NCBI GenBank assembly: GCA_934777095.1 | Contig: CAKVNP010000014.1 | Coordinates: 1-13,887, forward strand | Direction: 5' to 3' | Length of the DNA stretch: 13,887 bases | DNA from: an uncultured Clostridium sp. | Lineage (GTDB): Bacteria > Bacillota > Clostridia > Clostridiales > Clostridiaceae | Part shown: positions 1-7,865 of the stretch, in pieces | Numbering within the stretch: position 1 is the stretch's first letter | Layout of the letters: each line of letters opens with the position of its first letter | Notes under the pieces: model-generated | Seen by the model: the letters and a program-made list of their open reading frames with translations, nothing else | Told to the model about the DNA's origin: nothing | Database searches by the model: none | Program-made: the position numbers and the translations under genes

Positions 1-103
1 ATATTATTTTAATCCTGCCCTTAACTTCTCGATACCCATAAAAATGTATATGTTTTCATATAAAAATTAGAGTATTTACTATAAAAATTTAATCATCTAT
101 CTG
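1..103. other. Left edge, no gene supported
   Basis: This stretch lies beyond the terminator of the first gene. One plus-strand frame is open from the window edge to a TAG at 68-70 (22 codons), and one minus-strand frame is open toward the edge. Neither has a recognisable protein signature or a ribosome site. It could be the end or the leader of a neighbouring gene outside the window. I cannot tell which. Confidence 0.3.
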
Positions 104-151
104 TAAAAAAATAGCTGCCAGGCACTTTGGTAACAGCCTCTGCCTGGCAGC
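104..151 (-). terminator. Rho-independent terminator of the YesL-like gene
   Basis: A perfect 10-bp stem, GCTGCCAGGC (114-123) pairing with GCCTGGCAGC (142-151), encloses an 18-nt loop. Read on the minus strand it is followed by a run of seven T (104-110). It begins a few bases past the stop codon of the gene at 157-834, so it ends that transcript. Confidence 0.85.
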
Positions 152-156
152 ATTAA

Positions 157-834
157 TTATTTATATAATTCCTTACATTCCTCTTCTATCTTCTCCAAAA
201 TCCCCTTTTCAATTAAAAGAATTATATAAGCAATTATGCTTGGTAAAAATACCATAGCATATAAAGTCAGCTTAGTCTTATTAATAATAAACATAGCTAT
301 TATTACCATAGATAAATTGGTCAAAGTAATCGGCAGCTTTTTATATAAGAGCTTAATAGATACCTTTATTACATCATACATTTTTAAATTTACCCGTGAA
401 ATAATAGGATACATATACATAGCTAATAAAAAAATTATTGCTGAAATTAAATAAAAAATGATTGTCCCATTTTCTAATCCCTTTACTGCAAAAAATTCTA
501 TATCTAAATAAGTTATACCAATTAATACATTTATTATTGCTGCCGTAAATAATCCTTGAATAAAGTTTATTTTATAAAAATAAAAAAAATCAGCAAAAGA
601 TTTGGTGTGTTTATTTTTATTAAATCTATTTACTGTGGAAAATAAACTTGTTATTGCTGGCCCCAATGGTAATGAGGCTAATAATAATCCTCCCACTGAT
701 AAATCTGAGGTATTTAAAAATAAATAAATTAGAAGAGGACAGCTAGTTAATAAAAACCAAAAATTACAGCCAATTAAATAAAATATTTTATTGCTTACTA
801 TATAAATTTTATTATCTTCTATATCTCTTGCCAT
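157..834 (-). CDS. DUF624/YesL-like integral membrane protein
   Basis: A 225-residue polytopic membrane protein with about six hydrophobic segments (roughly residues 14-40, 45-67, 88-110, 123-146, 166-186, 190-210). It has the segment LPLGPAITSL near residues 55-64, which fits the DUF624 family typified by Bacillus YesL. The family has no firmly established biochemical role. Members often sit beside YesMN-type two-component systems and carbohydrate ABC importers. Here the galactan operon lies more than 1 kb away across two unrelated-looking genes, so a working link is possible but not shown. The ATG at 834 is preceded by GGAGA at normal distance. The gene appears monocistronic, with its own terminator downstream and a separately terminated gene upstream. 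Family assignment rests on overall pattern and length. Confidence 0.75.
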   Translation of the reverse strand: MARDIEDNKIYIVSNKIFYLIGCNFWFLLTSCPLLIYLFLNTSDLSVGGLLLASLPLGPAITSLFSTVNRFNKNKHTKSFADFFYFYKINFIQGLFTAAIINVLIGITYLDIEFFAVKGLENGTIIFYLISAIIFLLAMYMYPIISRVNLKMYDVIKVSIKLLYKKLPITLTNLSMVIIAMFIINKTKLTLYAMVFLPSIIAYIILLIEKGILEKIEEECKELYK

Positions 835-865
835 ATTATTTCTCCTTTTTATAACATCTATCTCT

Positions 866-893
866 ATTATACATTATTTTGCTATTCTTGTAA
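866..893 (-). promoter_or_regulatory. Candidate promoter of the YesL-like gene
   Basis: On the minus strand there is a perfect -10 hexamer TATAAT (866-871), with a weak -35 candidate TTACAA (888-893) at 16-bp spacing. It lies about 30 bp upstream of the start codon and downstream of the previous gene's terminator, so a promoter is needed here. The -35 matches the consensus at only three of six positions. Confidence 0.35.
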
Positions 894-960
894 TTATATG
901 CTATAACCTTCTTCTACTACTTCTATAGAAATTACTCTATTACACTACAAAATTATTAAT

Positions 961-992
961 AAAAAAACATAGGGCTTTTGATCAGCCCTATG
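961..992 (-). terminator. Terminator overlapping the stop codon of the 139-residue protein gene
   Basis: A 9-bp stem, CATAGGGCT (968-976) with AGCCCTATG (984-992), and a 7-nt loop are followed on the minus strand by seven T (961-967). The TAG stop of the gene (988-990) lies inside the stem, so termination is immediate. Confidence 0.85.
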
Positions 993-1407
993 ATTTCTTT
1001 ATTAAGTCTTCTATTTCTTTTACAGGTGCATTAATTGTGAAAATCATTCCTTCATCAATCTTTAAAGTACATTGATCTGGCTTTTCTTTTGTCATATCTA
1101 TATTTAATCCACCTTTATGAATTTCTTTATATTTTGTTGCCGCTAAGTTTATGGTAAATTTCCCATCCTTTTGTCCTGTTATCTTAACGAAATTTCCCTC
1201 TTCTGAATTATTATTAAGTATTAAGTTGATAATATTATTTCCCTTTAGCATAACTTCTTCTGTAGGAACATAATCTACTTTAACACTTCCTGTCATCGTC
1301 ATCCAGCCACCGCTTAGCTTGATTTTGCATAATAAATTCATTTTATAGTTTTTTTCAATATCTTTAAGCAGTTTTCCTAATTCATAAATTGATAAATTGT
1401 AATTCAT
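988..1407 (-). CDS. Hypothetical protein, 139 residues
   Basis: I do not recognise this protein. It has no signal peptide and no membrane segment, so it is probably cytoplasmic. It seems to begin with a helix (residues about 5-20), continue with a strand-rich core (about 22-125) containing the glycine-rich segment LSGGWMTMTGSV near 31-42, and end with a short helix (about 128-138). The start is well supported: AGGAGGT stands 6 nt before the ATG. The gene stands alone, with a terminator overlapping its stop codon and its own candidate promoter carrying a palindrome at the predicted transcription start. Codon use and base composition look like those of the neighbours. No function is proposed. 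Confidence 0.7.
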   Translation of the reverse strand: MNYNLSIYELGKLLKDIEKNYKMNLLCKIKLSGGWMTMTGSVKVDYVPTEEVMLKGNNIINLILNNNSEEGNFVKITGQKDGKFTINLAATKYKEIHKGGLNIDMTKEKPDQCTLKIDEGMIFTINAPVKEIEDLIKKS

Positions 1408-1737
1408 TTTTTACCTCCTGTAATAAATTTCTCTAAAATAACTATATAAAATAATTATAAACCTGTTGGTGATAATATCACACTTTATTATTATACCCTA
1501 TTTGTAATTTTAACTTTATAGAATTCATTTTGCACTAAAGATATACATTTTAGGCTCTTTGTATATGGAAATTTCTGCAATAAATGTATATAATATAATC
1601 AATAAAAGAAAGAAGATGATGTTATGAAAATAATATTTTCTACAAGCTATGGATAGCAATTTTATCTATTATCATTAATAATTAAATAACCTAATTCAAT
1701 TTTTATTAATAATTTTATGAAAAGAGTGTGAGTTTTT
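1408..1737. other. 330-bp intergenic region with divergent promoters
   Basis: The left third holds the leader and candidate promoter of the minus-strand gene ending at 988. The middle holds TATAAT twice in a row (1589-1594 and 1594-1599, plus strand), a possible -10 for the gene at 1738, without a clear -35. An ATG at 1624 opens a frame of only ten codons, followed by two more stops. I see no convincing gene remnant. A 10-bp direct repeat ATTAATAATT (about 1674-1683 and 1704-1713) lies just before the start of the plus-strand gene. Confidence 0.45.
1469..1495 (-). promoter_or_regulatory. Candidate promoter with palindromic operator
   Basis: On the minus strand, TATAAT (1490-1495) is the likely -10 of the 139-residue protein gene. 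No good -35 is visible. A perfect 13-nt palindrome, GTGATAATATCAC (1469-1481), begins nine bases past the -10, so it would cover about +2 to +14 of the transcript. This is a typical place for a repressor operator. The binding protein is unknown. Confidence 0.4.
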
Positions 1738-1986
1738 ATGGGATTAGGATATGATTTTAACGTTGTGTATAGTGATAATAACCATGATGATTATAGATTC
1801 CAATATAAGAAGGATCATATATTAATAAAGAAATATTATGATGCTACTAAAAAATATGCTCCATATACTTCAATATTATCAGATAGAAATTTAACCGAAA
1901 AACAATTTGATGATATTTCTGAAAAGTGGTATGCTTCTAAAAAAGCTGAAGAAAAAGCAAGACAGCAGCATAAGAAGGCTATGTAA
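1738..1986 (+). CDS. Hypothetical small protein, 82 residues
   Basis: I do not recognise this protein. It is highly charged and rich in Lys, Asp and Tyr. The first half is probably strand-rich, with HDDYRFQYKKDHILIKKYYD near residues 16-35. The C-terminal 30 residues look helical and strongly basic (KKAEEKARQQHKKAM). There is no signal peptide and no membrane segment. The ATG at 1738 is the first possible start after an in-frame TGA at 1729. The ribosome site is weak (GTGAG about 6 nt upstream). A strong hairpin terminator follows. The small size and weak start signal lower confidence, but the reading frame, dedicated terminator and lack of any competing gene favour a real protein. Confidence 0.55.
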   Translation: MGLGYDFNVVYSDNNHDDYRFQYKKDHILIKKYYDATKKYAPYTSILSDRNLTEKQFDDISEKWYASKKAEEKARQQHKKAM

Positions 1987-2009
1987 TTAAATTTTATATA
2001 ATTTAATAT

Positions 2010-2045
2010 AAAAAAATGTTCAAATATTAATTTGAACATTTTTTT
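2010..2045. terminator. Bidirectional terminator between convergent genes
   Basis: A perfect 16-bp inverted repeat, AAAAAAATGTTCAAAT (2010-2025) and ATTTGAACATTTTTTT (2030-2045), surrounds a 4-nt loop. The outer A and T runs give a U-tract in both directions. It therefore serves both the small gene ending at 1986 and the galactanase gene ending at 2064. Confidence 0.9.
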
Positions 2046-2063
2046 ATTTTATCTAGAAATCAA

Positions 2064-5000
2064 CTATTTATTTTTCTTTCTAATTAACATTCCACCTAAT
2101 ACAAGTGCAGCTGCACTAATTAAAACCCTGCTGCTTTCTGCTCCTGTAATTGGTAAAGACTCTTCTTCCTTTTTAATATCTTCATCTTTTTCGCTTTTAA
2201 TAGTTTCCTCTTTTATTTCAGTATTTTCTTCATTATCTACTGGTATTTCTTCCTGGTCAATTACCTCATCTGACCCATTGTCATTATTATTTCCTGAATC
2301 ACCTGGAATATCAGGTTTTTGATTATCATCATCAGTTATCTCTTCATCTTTATCACCAGAATTATCTTCCTGGTTATCATCTTTATCTTCATCTTTATCT
2401 TCTTCATTATCATCTGCTTCATTAATTGTTAAATTGTTTTGTGCATTAATTAATTTTGTCTTAGCTTCATTAACTTCTTCCTGTGTTACCTTTACCTTAA
2501 CTAAAGCTGCTTTTGCATCTGCTAGACATTGCTCAAAATTATTCCATGATTCCTCTGTATAATTCTCATTCTTAATATTACTGCATTCATTGATCTTTTC
2601 TTCAAGTCCAGCATAGTCAATTGAAGTAATATAATTTAGTTCTACTGAATCTATTACAGTCCAGCACCCTGCCTTAGCATCAAAATCAAAACCAATTTCT
2701 ATAGACTCATTATTTATCCATAATGTTTGTGATACCTTTGTCCAGTTTGTTGTAGTCTGTAAATCATAAGTGATAATATCTTCACCATCTTTTACATACA
2801 TATATGCTGAATTTTGATCTCCACCATTATATAAATAATATGTTATTTCATATTTCCCATTTTTTATATTATCTATTTTTTGCGATATTGATGCTGAATA
2901 TGCTTTATCATTCCATAAAGATAAGGCAAACTTACCTGATGGTGCATCATTACCAAAGCCTGTTCTATCTTGTGCTGATACAGCTGAAGTATCATCTACA
3001 ACATTCCAGCCTTCTAAAGTTCCTAAATCAAAATCTCCATTAATAACTTCAATTTTTTCTGATAATCTTAAGACTACTTCACTTCTGCTATTTGGGTGAA
3101 CTTCAACATCCATTATTTTTGCATTACCATAGCCATCTTTAACACCTTCAATAATATATCTATTATCATCAACAACTTCAGGAATAACAAATTCACCATT
3201 TTCATCAGTAACTGCTTTAAATTTTTCTTTATTAGCTAATAAAATAGTTACTTCTACATTTGACAGCCTATTATTATCTGGGTCAACAGCTATTCCTTTT
3301 ATGCTGCCAAAGGCCTTTTTCATTATTATATCTGCTAAATCAATATTATCATTAGCCTTTACTGTAATCTCATTTATTGAATAATCCTCATAACCGTCTA
3401 AAGAAGCTGTTAATGAATATACACCTTCATCGATAAATGATAACTCATATACACCTGCTTCATTTGTCTTTGCTTCATACTTTTTACCATCAGCTGATTG
3501 TAAAATAACTTTAACTTCGGCTAAAGTATTTCCATCTTCAGCAAGTATTTTTCCCTTAAGGTTCCCAGAGTTTATTGATAAAGTAAAATCAACTCCATTT
3601 GTACTCTCTCCATTTACTACAGCTATTCCTTCTAAGGTCTGCGATTCATAACCTATTTTGGATGCTGTTATTGCATAGCCGTTTCCTTCTGGAATATCTG
3701 TCAATGAATACATTCCATTTTCATCTGTATATGCCGCATATTCACAATCATCTACTACTGATAATATTTTTACGCCGCTAAGATTATTTCCATTACTATC
3801 TTTAACACTACCTGCAACTTGTCCACCTCTTAAAGAAATAACAACTTTAGTTACTTCTGCCGCTCTTACTTCTGTTACTATAGAGGCTTCTCCATACCCT
3901 TGCTTAGCTGCTGTAATCTTTACATTGTCACTTGGCAGTAAACCAACCATAAAGAAATTACCATATCTATCAGTAGTTTTAGTAATTTTTTCTCCATTTA
4001 TCTCTATTTCAACTTGTGCATTTCTAATCTTATTTCCACCTTCACCAGTAACACTTCCTGATAATATTCCTGTACGAGTTCCTTCCGTATTATCTCTAAA
4101 AGATTTTAAAGAAGGTAGTGCATAACCATCAAAGTCAAATAAAGTTGTGTTAGAAACTACATTGCTGCCTGCTTTGTCTTGGCTGCCATCCTCTGCCTCT
4201 CCTCTTTCCATTGCCCAGCCTATACCTTCTAAGTCAATCATTACAGGATCCCAGTAAAGATCACCAATAACCCAGTTCTTTTCTATAGTCCTTATTCCAT
4301 TAAATAATTCATCTAAGAACTCTTTTTGCCCTTGAGGTGATGATTCATGTGTTTCAGGTCCATTATCTGATAATTGTCCTGGCCATCCATCAGGTTTAGT
4401 TGGGTTCCAGTTATAACCAGTCTCCATTATTAATATTTTCTTTTGATATTTTTCCCCTATTTGATTAAACCAAGGAATAATATCTTCTACTGATGTTCTT
4501 GTCCAGAATGGATAATATGATGCCCCTATAATATCATAATTAACTTTATAGCTTTCACATCTATCAAAAAAGTTTACATACTTTTCTGTGTCGCCAGCCA
4601 TATCTAAGTGTAATACTACCTGTGTATTTGTAGAAACCTCTTTTACTGCTTTATATCCTGCATTTAAAAATCTTGCAAGTACATCAAAAGTTGCCGCTCT
4701 ACCATATGGATAAAGAATTCCATCCTGCATTTCATTTCCTAATGAAATAAACTCAGGTGTAGTTCCTTGGGCAGCTAACTGCTCCATGATATCTTTTGTA
4801 TATTCATAAACTAGTTCTTCTAATCTATTTATTGCCTCTTCATCATTCATTCCTTCTATTTCTTTTCTCCATGATGAAGGGATTTCCTGAGTCCCTGCAT
4901 TTGGCCACCAATCACTATAATTAAGTGTTACTTCAATAGACATACCCATTTCCTTTGATCTTAAGGCTAAGTTTAAAAGATCCTCGGTATTTTGATAGCC

Positions 5001-5720
5001 ATCTGGCAGATAATAATCAGGATTTGTTATTGAACCATGTTCTCTTCCTACATCATTATGAGTTCTTAATCTTACAAAATTAAAGCCACTTTCTGCAAGA
5101 ATATGAAAAACATCTCTAGCCTCTCCATTTTCATCATAGAAAACTCCGCCTTCATCTTCAATCCAATTGACCATAGTCAAATCTCCACCTTTTAAGAAGG
5201 TGTATTCGTTTTCAACTTTTATCAAAGAAATTGCATCATAATTTGACCAGTTTCCTGCTGATGCCTTAGCGTAAAAACCTATTGTCACTTGATTATTAGT
5301 AACTTCAAAGTTTAATACAACCTTGGTAAAATCATTGCAGACTGGGATACTGGTTCTAGCACCAGTACCTCCAAAGTCATTTGCATAGATATAATGAGCT
5401 TCTTGTCCTCCACCACTTGCCACATAGGCTTCTACTTTATAAAATCCGTTTTCTATACCCGTAATTGTCTGTTCTGTGCATACCTCATAAGCCGAACCTT
5501 TCCAATAACCTAAACTGTAAGAATCATCATATCCCCAGCTTGACTTTCCACTAGCTGCGTCTATATCTCCTTTAACAGTCCAGCCATCTAAATAGTTTGT
5601 AAAACTACTATTTTCAATATTATTCCCAGCTGCCTTAGGCACTGCAGATATTAAACTTAATGAAAACATGGTTAACACCAACATAGAAACAATTTTATTA
5701 AAAGAAGCTTTTCTTCTCAT
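2064..5720 (-). CDS. ganB: Wall-anchored GH53 endo-beta-1,4-galactanase with two carbohydrate-binding modules
   Basis: This surface enzyme cuts internal beta-1,4-galactosyl links of galactan or arabinogalactan I. Counting from the chosen ATG (1218 residues), the parts are: signal peptide about 1-31; CBM61-like module 33-170; GH53 catalytic domain about 174-544; four carboxypeptidase-regulatory-like beta domains 549-887; a second CBM of the same type 890-1030; a FIVAR-like helical region 1036-1099; an Asp/Glu-rich linker 1101-1188; and the sorting signal LPITG (1189-1193), hydrophobic stretch and RKKNK tail. Catalytic residues by family pattern are E330 in LGNEMQDG (acid/base) and E433 in LIMETGYNW (nucleophile). 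SDWWPNAG and NFVRLRTHND also fit GH53. A GTG seven codons upstream is open too, but AAAGGG lies 8 nt before the ATG at 5720 and the signal peptide fits that start. It is the last gene of the operon, 27 nt after the GH42 stop. Simple family members are about 400 residues, so this one is greatly extended. Confidence 0.93.
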   Translation of the reverse strand: MRRKASFNKIVSMLVLTMFSLSLISAVPKAAGNNIENSSFTNYLDGWTVKGDIDAASGKSSWGYDDSYSLGYWKGSAYEVCTEQTITGIENGFYKVEAYVASGGGQEAHYIYANDFGGTGARTSIPVCNDFTKVVLNFEVTNNQVTIGFYAKASAGNWSNYDAISLIKVENEYTFLKGGDLTMVNWIEDEGGVFYDENGEARDVFHILAESGFNFVRLRTHNDVGREHGSITNPDYYLPDGYQNTEDLLNLALRSKEMGMSIEVTLNYSDWWPNAGTQEIPSSWRKEIEGMNDEEAINRLEELVYEYTKDIMEQLAAQGTTPEFISLGNEMQDGILYPYGRAATFDVLARFLNAGYKAVKEVSTNTQVVLHLDMAGDTEKYVNFFDRCESYKVNYDIIGASYYPFWTRTSVEDIIPWFNQIGEKYQKKILIMETGYNWNPTKPDGWPGQLSDNGPETHESSPQGQKEFLDELFNGIRTIEKNWVIGDLYWDPVMIDLEGIGWAMERGEAEDGSQDKAGSNVVSNTTLFDFDGYALPSLKSFRDNTEGTRTGILSGSVTGEGGNKIRNAQVEIEINGEKITKTTDRYGNFFMVGLLPSDNVKITAAKQGYGEASIVTEVRAAEVTKVVISLRGGQVAGSVKDSNGNNLSGVKILSVVDDCEYAAYTDENGMYSLTDIPEGNGYAITASKIGYESQTLEGIAVVNGESTNGVDFTLSINSGNLKGKILAEDGNTLAEVKVILQSADGKKYEAKTNEAGVYELSFIDEGVYSLTASLDGYEDYSINEITVKANDNIDLADIIMKKAFGSIKGIAVDPDNNRLSNVEVTILLANKEKFKAVTDENGEFVIPEVVDDNRYIIEGVKDGYGNAKIMDVEVHPNSRSEVVLRLSEKIEVINGDFDLGTLEGWNVVDDTSAVSAQDRTGFGNDAPSGKFALSLWNDKAYSASISQKIDNIKNGKYEITYYLYNGGDQNSAYMYVKDGEDIITYDLQTTTNWTKVSQTLWINNESIEIGFDFDAKAGCWTVIDSVELNYITSIDYAGLEEKINECSNIKNENYTEESWNNFEQCLADAKAALVKVKVTQEEVNEAKTKLINAQNNLTINEADDNEEDKDEDKDDNQEDNSGDKDEEITDDDNQKPDIPGDSGNNNDNGSDEVIDQEEIPVDNEENTEIKEETIKSEKDEDIKKEEESLPITGAESSRVLISAAALVLGGMLIRKKNK
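2067..2156 (-). other. LPxTG sortase sorting signal
   Basis: This codes for the C-terminal 30 residues of the galactanase: LPITG, about 20 mostly hydrophobic residues, then RKKNK. The order is the standard sortase A substrate signal, in which the chain is cut between T and G and linked to peptidoglycan. The preceding acidic linker of about 90 residues would span the wall. Confidence 0.9.
3060..4076 (-). repeat. Four tandem carboxypeptidase-regulatory-like domains
   Basis: This codes for four consecutive domains of about 80-85 residues (residues about 549-631, 632-715, 717-801 and 804-887). Each shows the pattern G-x-(V/I)-x-G ... V-x-(I/V) ... (T/Y)-D-x-(N/Y)-G-x-(F/Y) ... G-Y near its end. 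They are clearly related but diverged, so this is an old domain duplication, not a recent DNA repeat. They probably act as a rigid spacer between the catalytic domain and the second binding module. Confidence 0.75.
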
Positions 5721-5728
5721 TACATTTT

Positions 5729-5734
5729 CCCTTT
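5729..5734 (-). promoter_or_regulatory. Ribosome binding site that decides the galactanase start
   Basis: AAAGGG on the minus strand stands 8 nt before the ATG at 5720. It falls inside the coding frame if the upstream GTG (5741) is used, and that GTG has no ribosome site of its own. The ATG is therefore the start. Confidence 0.8.
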
Positions 5735-5747
5735 CATACACTACTAA

Positions 5748-7814
5748 TTATTTATTTGTTTTAAGGATTATTACCTTATACTTTTCTAACGAAACTTCAC
5801 CATTAATCTTTGTATCTGAAAGCATTTCTAAATATTCTTTATCCAATGTAATCTTCTTTTCTTCTTCACTGAAATTCATCAGGAAGATATATTTATTCTT
5901 ATCATCTTCTCTATATTCAGCATTTACTCCTAATGGAAGGTCTATATCTATTGCTGCCTTAATATCTAATTCTTCGATAAGTGTACTAAAGAATTGCGTA
6001 TCAAAATCATTGTAAGTTCTAGCAGCTACATAATAAGCATGTCCATTTCCATATTTATTTTTAGTAAGTGCTGGATAACCTGCATAATAATCATCAGAAT
6101 ATGTTGCTAATACTTCTGCTGTTTCTGCATGAATTACATCACAGTAATCTTTAACTTTATATTTTTCCCCTGCATACTGAATGTAATTTACATCTGTATC
6201 ATATAAAGTATCTATTTCCTCTGCCCATATTCCAGTTACTTCTCTTAATGGTCCTGGGAATCCACCTAGGAAACAAAGATCATTTTCATTTACAATTCCA
6301 CTAAAGTAAGTAGTAACAAAATTACCTCCTGCTTTAACAAAATTATTAATTTTTTCTGCCTCTCCTGGCTTAACCATATAAAGCATTGGAGCAATTACTA
6401 ATTTATATTTGCTTAAATCAGCATCTAGATTTACTACATCTACCGGAATTCCTTTTCTCCAGAATACTCTGTAATATTCCTCACAGCTTTCAATATAGCC
6501 TTTCTTTTCATTATTTAATGCTTGGCAGTCATCAATTGCCCATCTATTTTCCCAATCAAAAATAATAGCAACTTCTGGCTCAACACTAGTTCCACATATC
6601 TCACTAATTTTCTTTAAGCTTGCTCCTACTTCGGTAACTTCCTTAAATACTCTTGTATTTTCAGTTCCTGAATGATCTACTACTGCTCCATGGAACTTTT
6701 CTGAACTTCCTCTTCCTTTTCTCCATTGGAAATATTGCACAGAATCTGCACCATGGGCTACCCCTTGAAGTGAAGCTAAAAGATGCATCCCTGGTCTCTT
6801 GCCTTTATTTACTTTGTGCCAATTTACCAAGCTTGGTGTACTTTCCATAATTAAAAATGGCTGTCCACCTTTCATTGATCTATATACATCATGTACAAAT
6901 CCTACATTAGAAGCTAATTCTTCAGTTGTTTCCCAATTATTATGCCATGCTGGATACTCATCCCATGATATTATGTCTACTTCCTTAGCAAAATCATGAT
7001 AATTAATTCCACCAAATAAACCCATTCTCGGATAATCTCCCATAAAGTTTGTTGTTATTGGAACATTAGGAGTTATTTCTCTTATTGGTGCTATTTCATT
7101 TTTATAAAAATCGATATGCTGATCACTTACAAACCTTCTCCAGTCCAAATTATGTCCATGAACCTGCATTTCACCCAAAGGTGATGGACTTTCTATCTGT
7201 GAAAAATCATTGAATCTGTGGCTCCAAAATCCTGTCCACCAAGCTGCATTTAATTCATCTATGTTATTATGATATTTATTCTTAAGCCAATTTCTAAAAG
7301 CTTCCTGACATAATTCACAATGACAGTCTCCACCAAGTTCATTTGAGATATGCCATAGGATTAATCCTGGATGGTTTTTATATCTTTCTGCTAATACTCT
7401 ATTCACTTCTGCTGTCTTTTCTCTATATAAAGGTGATGTATAGCAATGGTTATGTCTTTGTCCATGAAGATTTTTTGTTCTATCTGCATTTACTCTTAAT
7501 ACTTCAGGATATTTTTGTGACATCCAGGCTGGTCTAGCTCCACTTGGCGTAGCAAGAATTATATTTACACCTGCCTTATATAAATTATCCATAATATTAT
7601 CAAGCCACTCAAAATCATATTTTCCTTCTTCAGGTTCTATAGCACTCCAGCCAAATATATTTATTGCTGCACAATTAATATGAGCAAGCTTCATTAATCT
7701 TACATCTTCTTTTATTATTTCAGGATAATCAAGCCATTGATCTGGATTGTAATCTCCTCCATGTAGAAATTCTTTGCCAATTATATTATTAAATAAATCA
7801 TATCTTTTTGTCAT
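5748..7814 (-). CDS. ganA: GH42 beta-galactosidase
   Basis: A 688-residue cytoplasmic enzyme, without signal peptide, that removes terminal beta-galactose from short galacto-oligosaccharides. The N-terminal half is the catalytic barrel, starting with HGGDYNPDQW (residues 18-27). Family pattern gives E159 in HISNELGG as acid/base and E324 in FLIMESTPS as nucleophile. Four cysteines (C124, C164, C166, C169; HNHCYTS and DCHCELC) match the zinc site of GH42 enzymes. A trimerisation-type domain of class-I amidotransferase fold follows (about 410-610), then a short beta domain at the C-terminus. Full length is usual for GH42. The ATG has AAGGAG at normal spacing. In Bacillus subtilis, GanA (GH42) and GanB (GH53) form the same partnership, and adjacency to the galactanase here supports beta-1,4-galacto-oligosaccharides as substrate rather than lactose. 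Confidence 0.93.
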   Translation of the reverse strand: MTKRYDLFNNIIGKEFLHGGDYNPDQWLDYPEIIKEDVRLMKLAHINCAAINIFGWSAIEPEEGKYDFEWLDNIMDNLYKAGVNIILATPSGARPAWMSQKYPEVLRVNADRTKNLHGQRHNHCYTSPLYREKTAEVNRVLAERYKNHPGLILWHISNELGGDCHCELCQEAFRNWLKNKYHNNIDELNAAWWTGFWSHRFNDFSQIESPSPLGEMQVHGHNLDWRRFVSDQHIDFYKNEIAPIREITPNVPITTNFMGDYPRMGLFGGINYHDFAKEVDIISWDEYPAWHNNWETTEELASNVGFVHDVYRSMKGGQPFLIMESTPSLVNWHKVNKGKRPGMHLLASLQGVAHGADSVQYFQWRKGRGSSEKFHGAVVDHSGTENTRVFKEVTEVGASLKKISEICGTSVEPEVAIIFDWENRWAIDDCQALNNEKKGYIESCEEYYRVFWRKGIPVDVVNLDADLSKYKLVIAPMLYMVKPGEAEKINNFVKAGGNFVTTYFSGIVNENDLCFLGGFPGPLREVTGIWAEEIDTLYDTDVNYIQYAGEKYKVKDYCDVIHAETAEVLATYSDDYYAGYPALTKNKYGNGHAYYVAARTYNDFDTQFFSTLIEELDIKAAIDIDLPLGVNAEYREDDKNKYIFLMNFSEEEKKITLDKEYLEMLSDTKINGEVSLEKYKVIILKTNK

Positions 7815-7865
7815 TATTTAATCTCCTTAACCTTTCAAATAAATGTTTCTATCATAATTCTAACT

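Noticed and set aside
1..70. Plus-strand frame open from the window edge to a TAG at 68-70, possible gene tail
   Set aside because: Only 22 codons, no recognisable motif, and AT-rich DNA gives such frames by chance.
1624..1680. Short ATG frame with a hydrophobic stretch in a neighbouring frame, possible frameshifted small membrane peptide
   Set aside because: It would need an unsupported frame change. Each frame is under 20 codons, and no ribosome site or homology is evident.
2032..2322. Open plus-strand frame opposite the 3' end of the galactanase gene, Ser/Ile-rich
   Set aside because: It is the mirror of the Asp/Glu-rich linker codons of the galactanase. It has no ribosome site, and it begins within the terminator hairpin region.
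2156..2420. Low-complexity stretch suggesting a DNA repeat array or CRISPR-like pattern
   Set aside because: There is no regular period. It simply codes for the Asp/Glu-rich wall-spanning linker before LPITG.
3060..4076. Possible recent tandem duplication
   Set aside because: The four domains share a protein pattern but not extended DNA identity, so the duplication is ancient.
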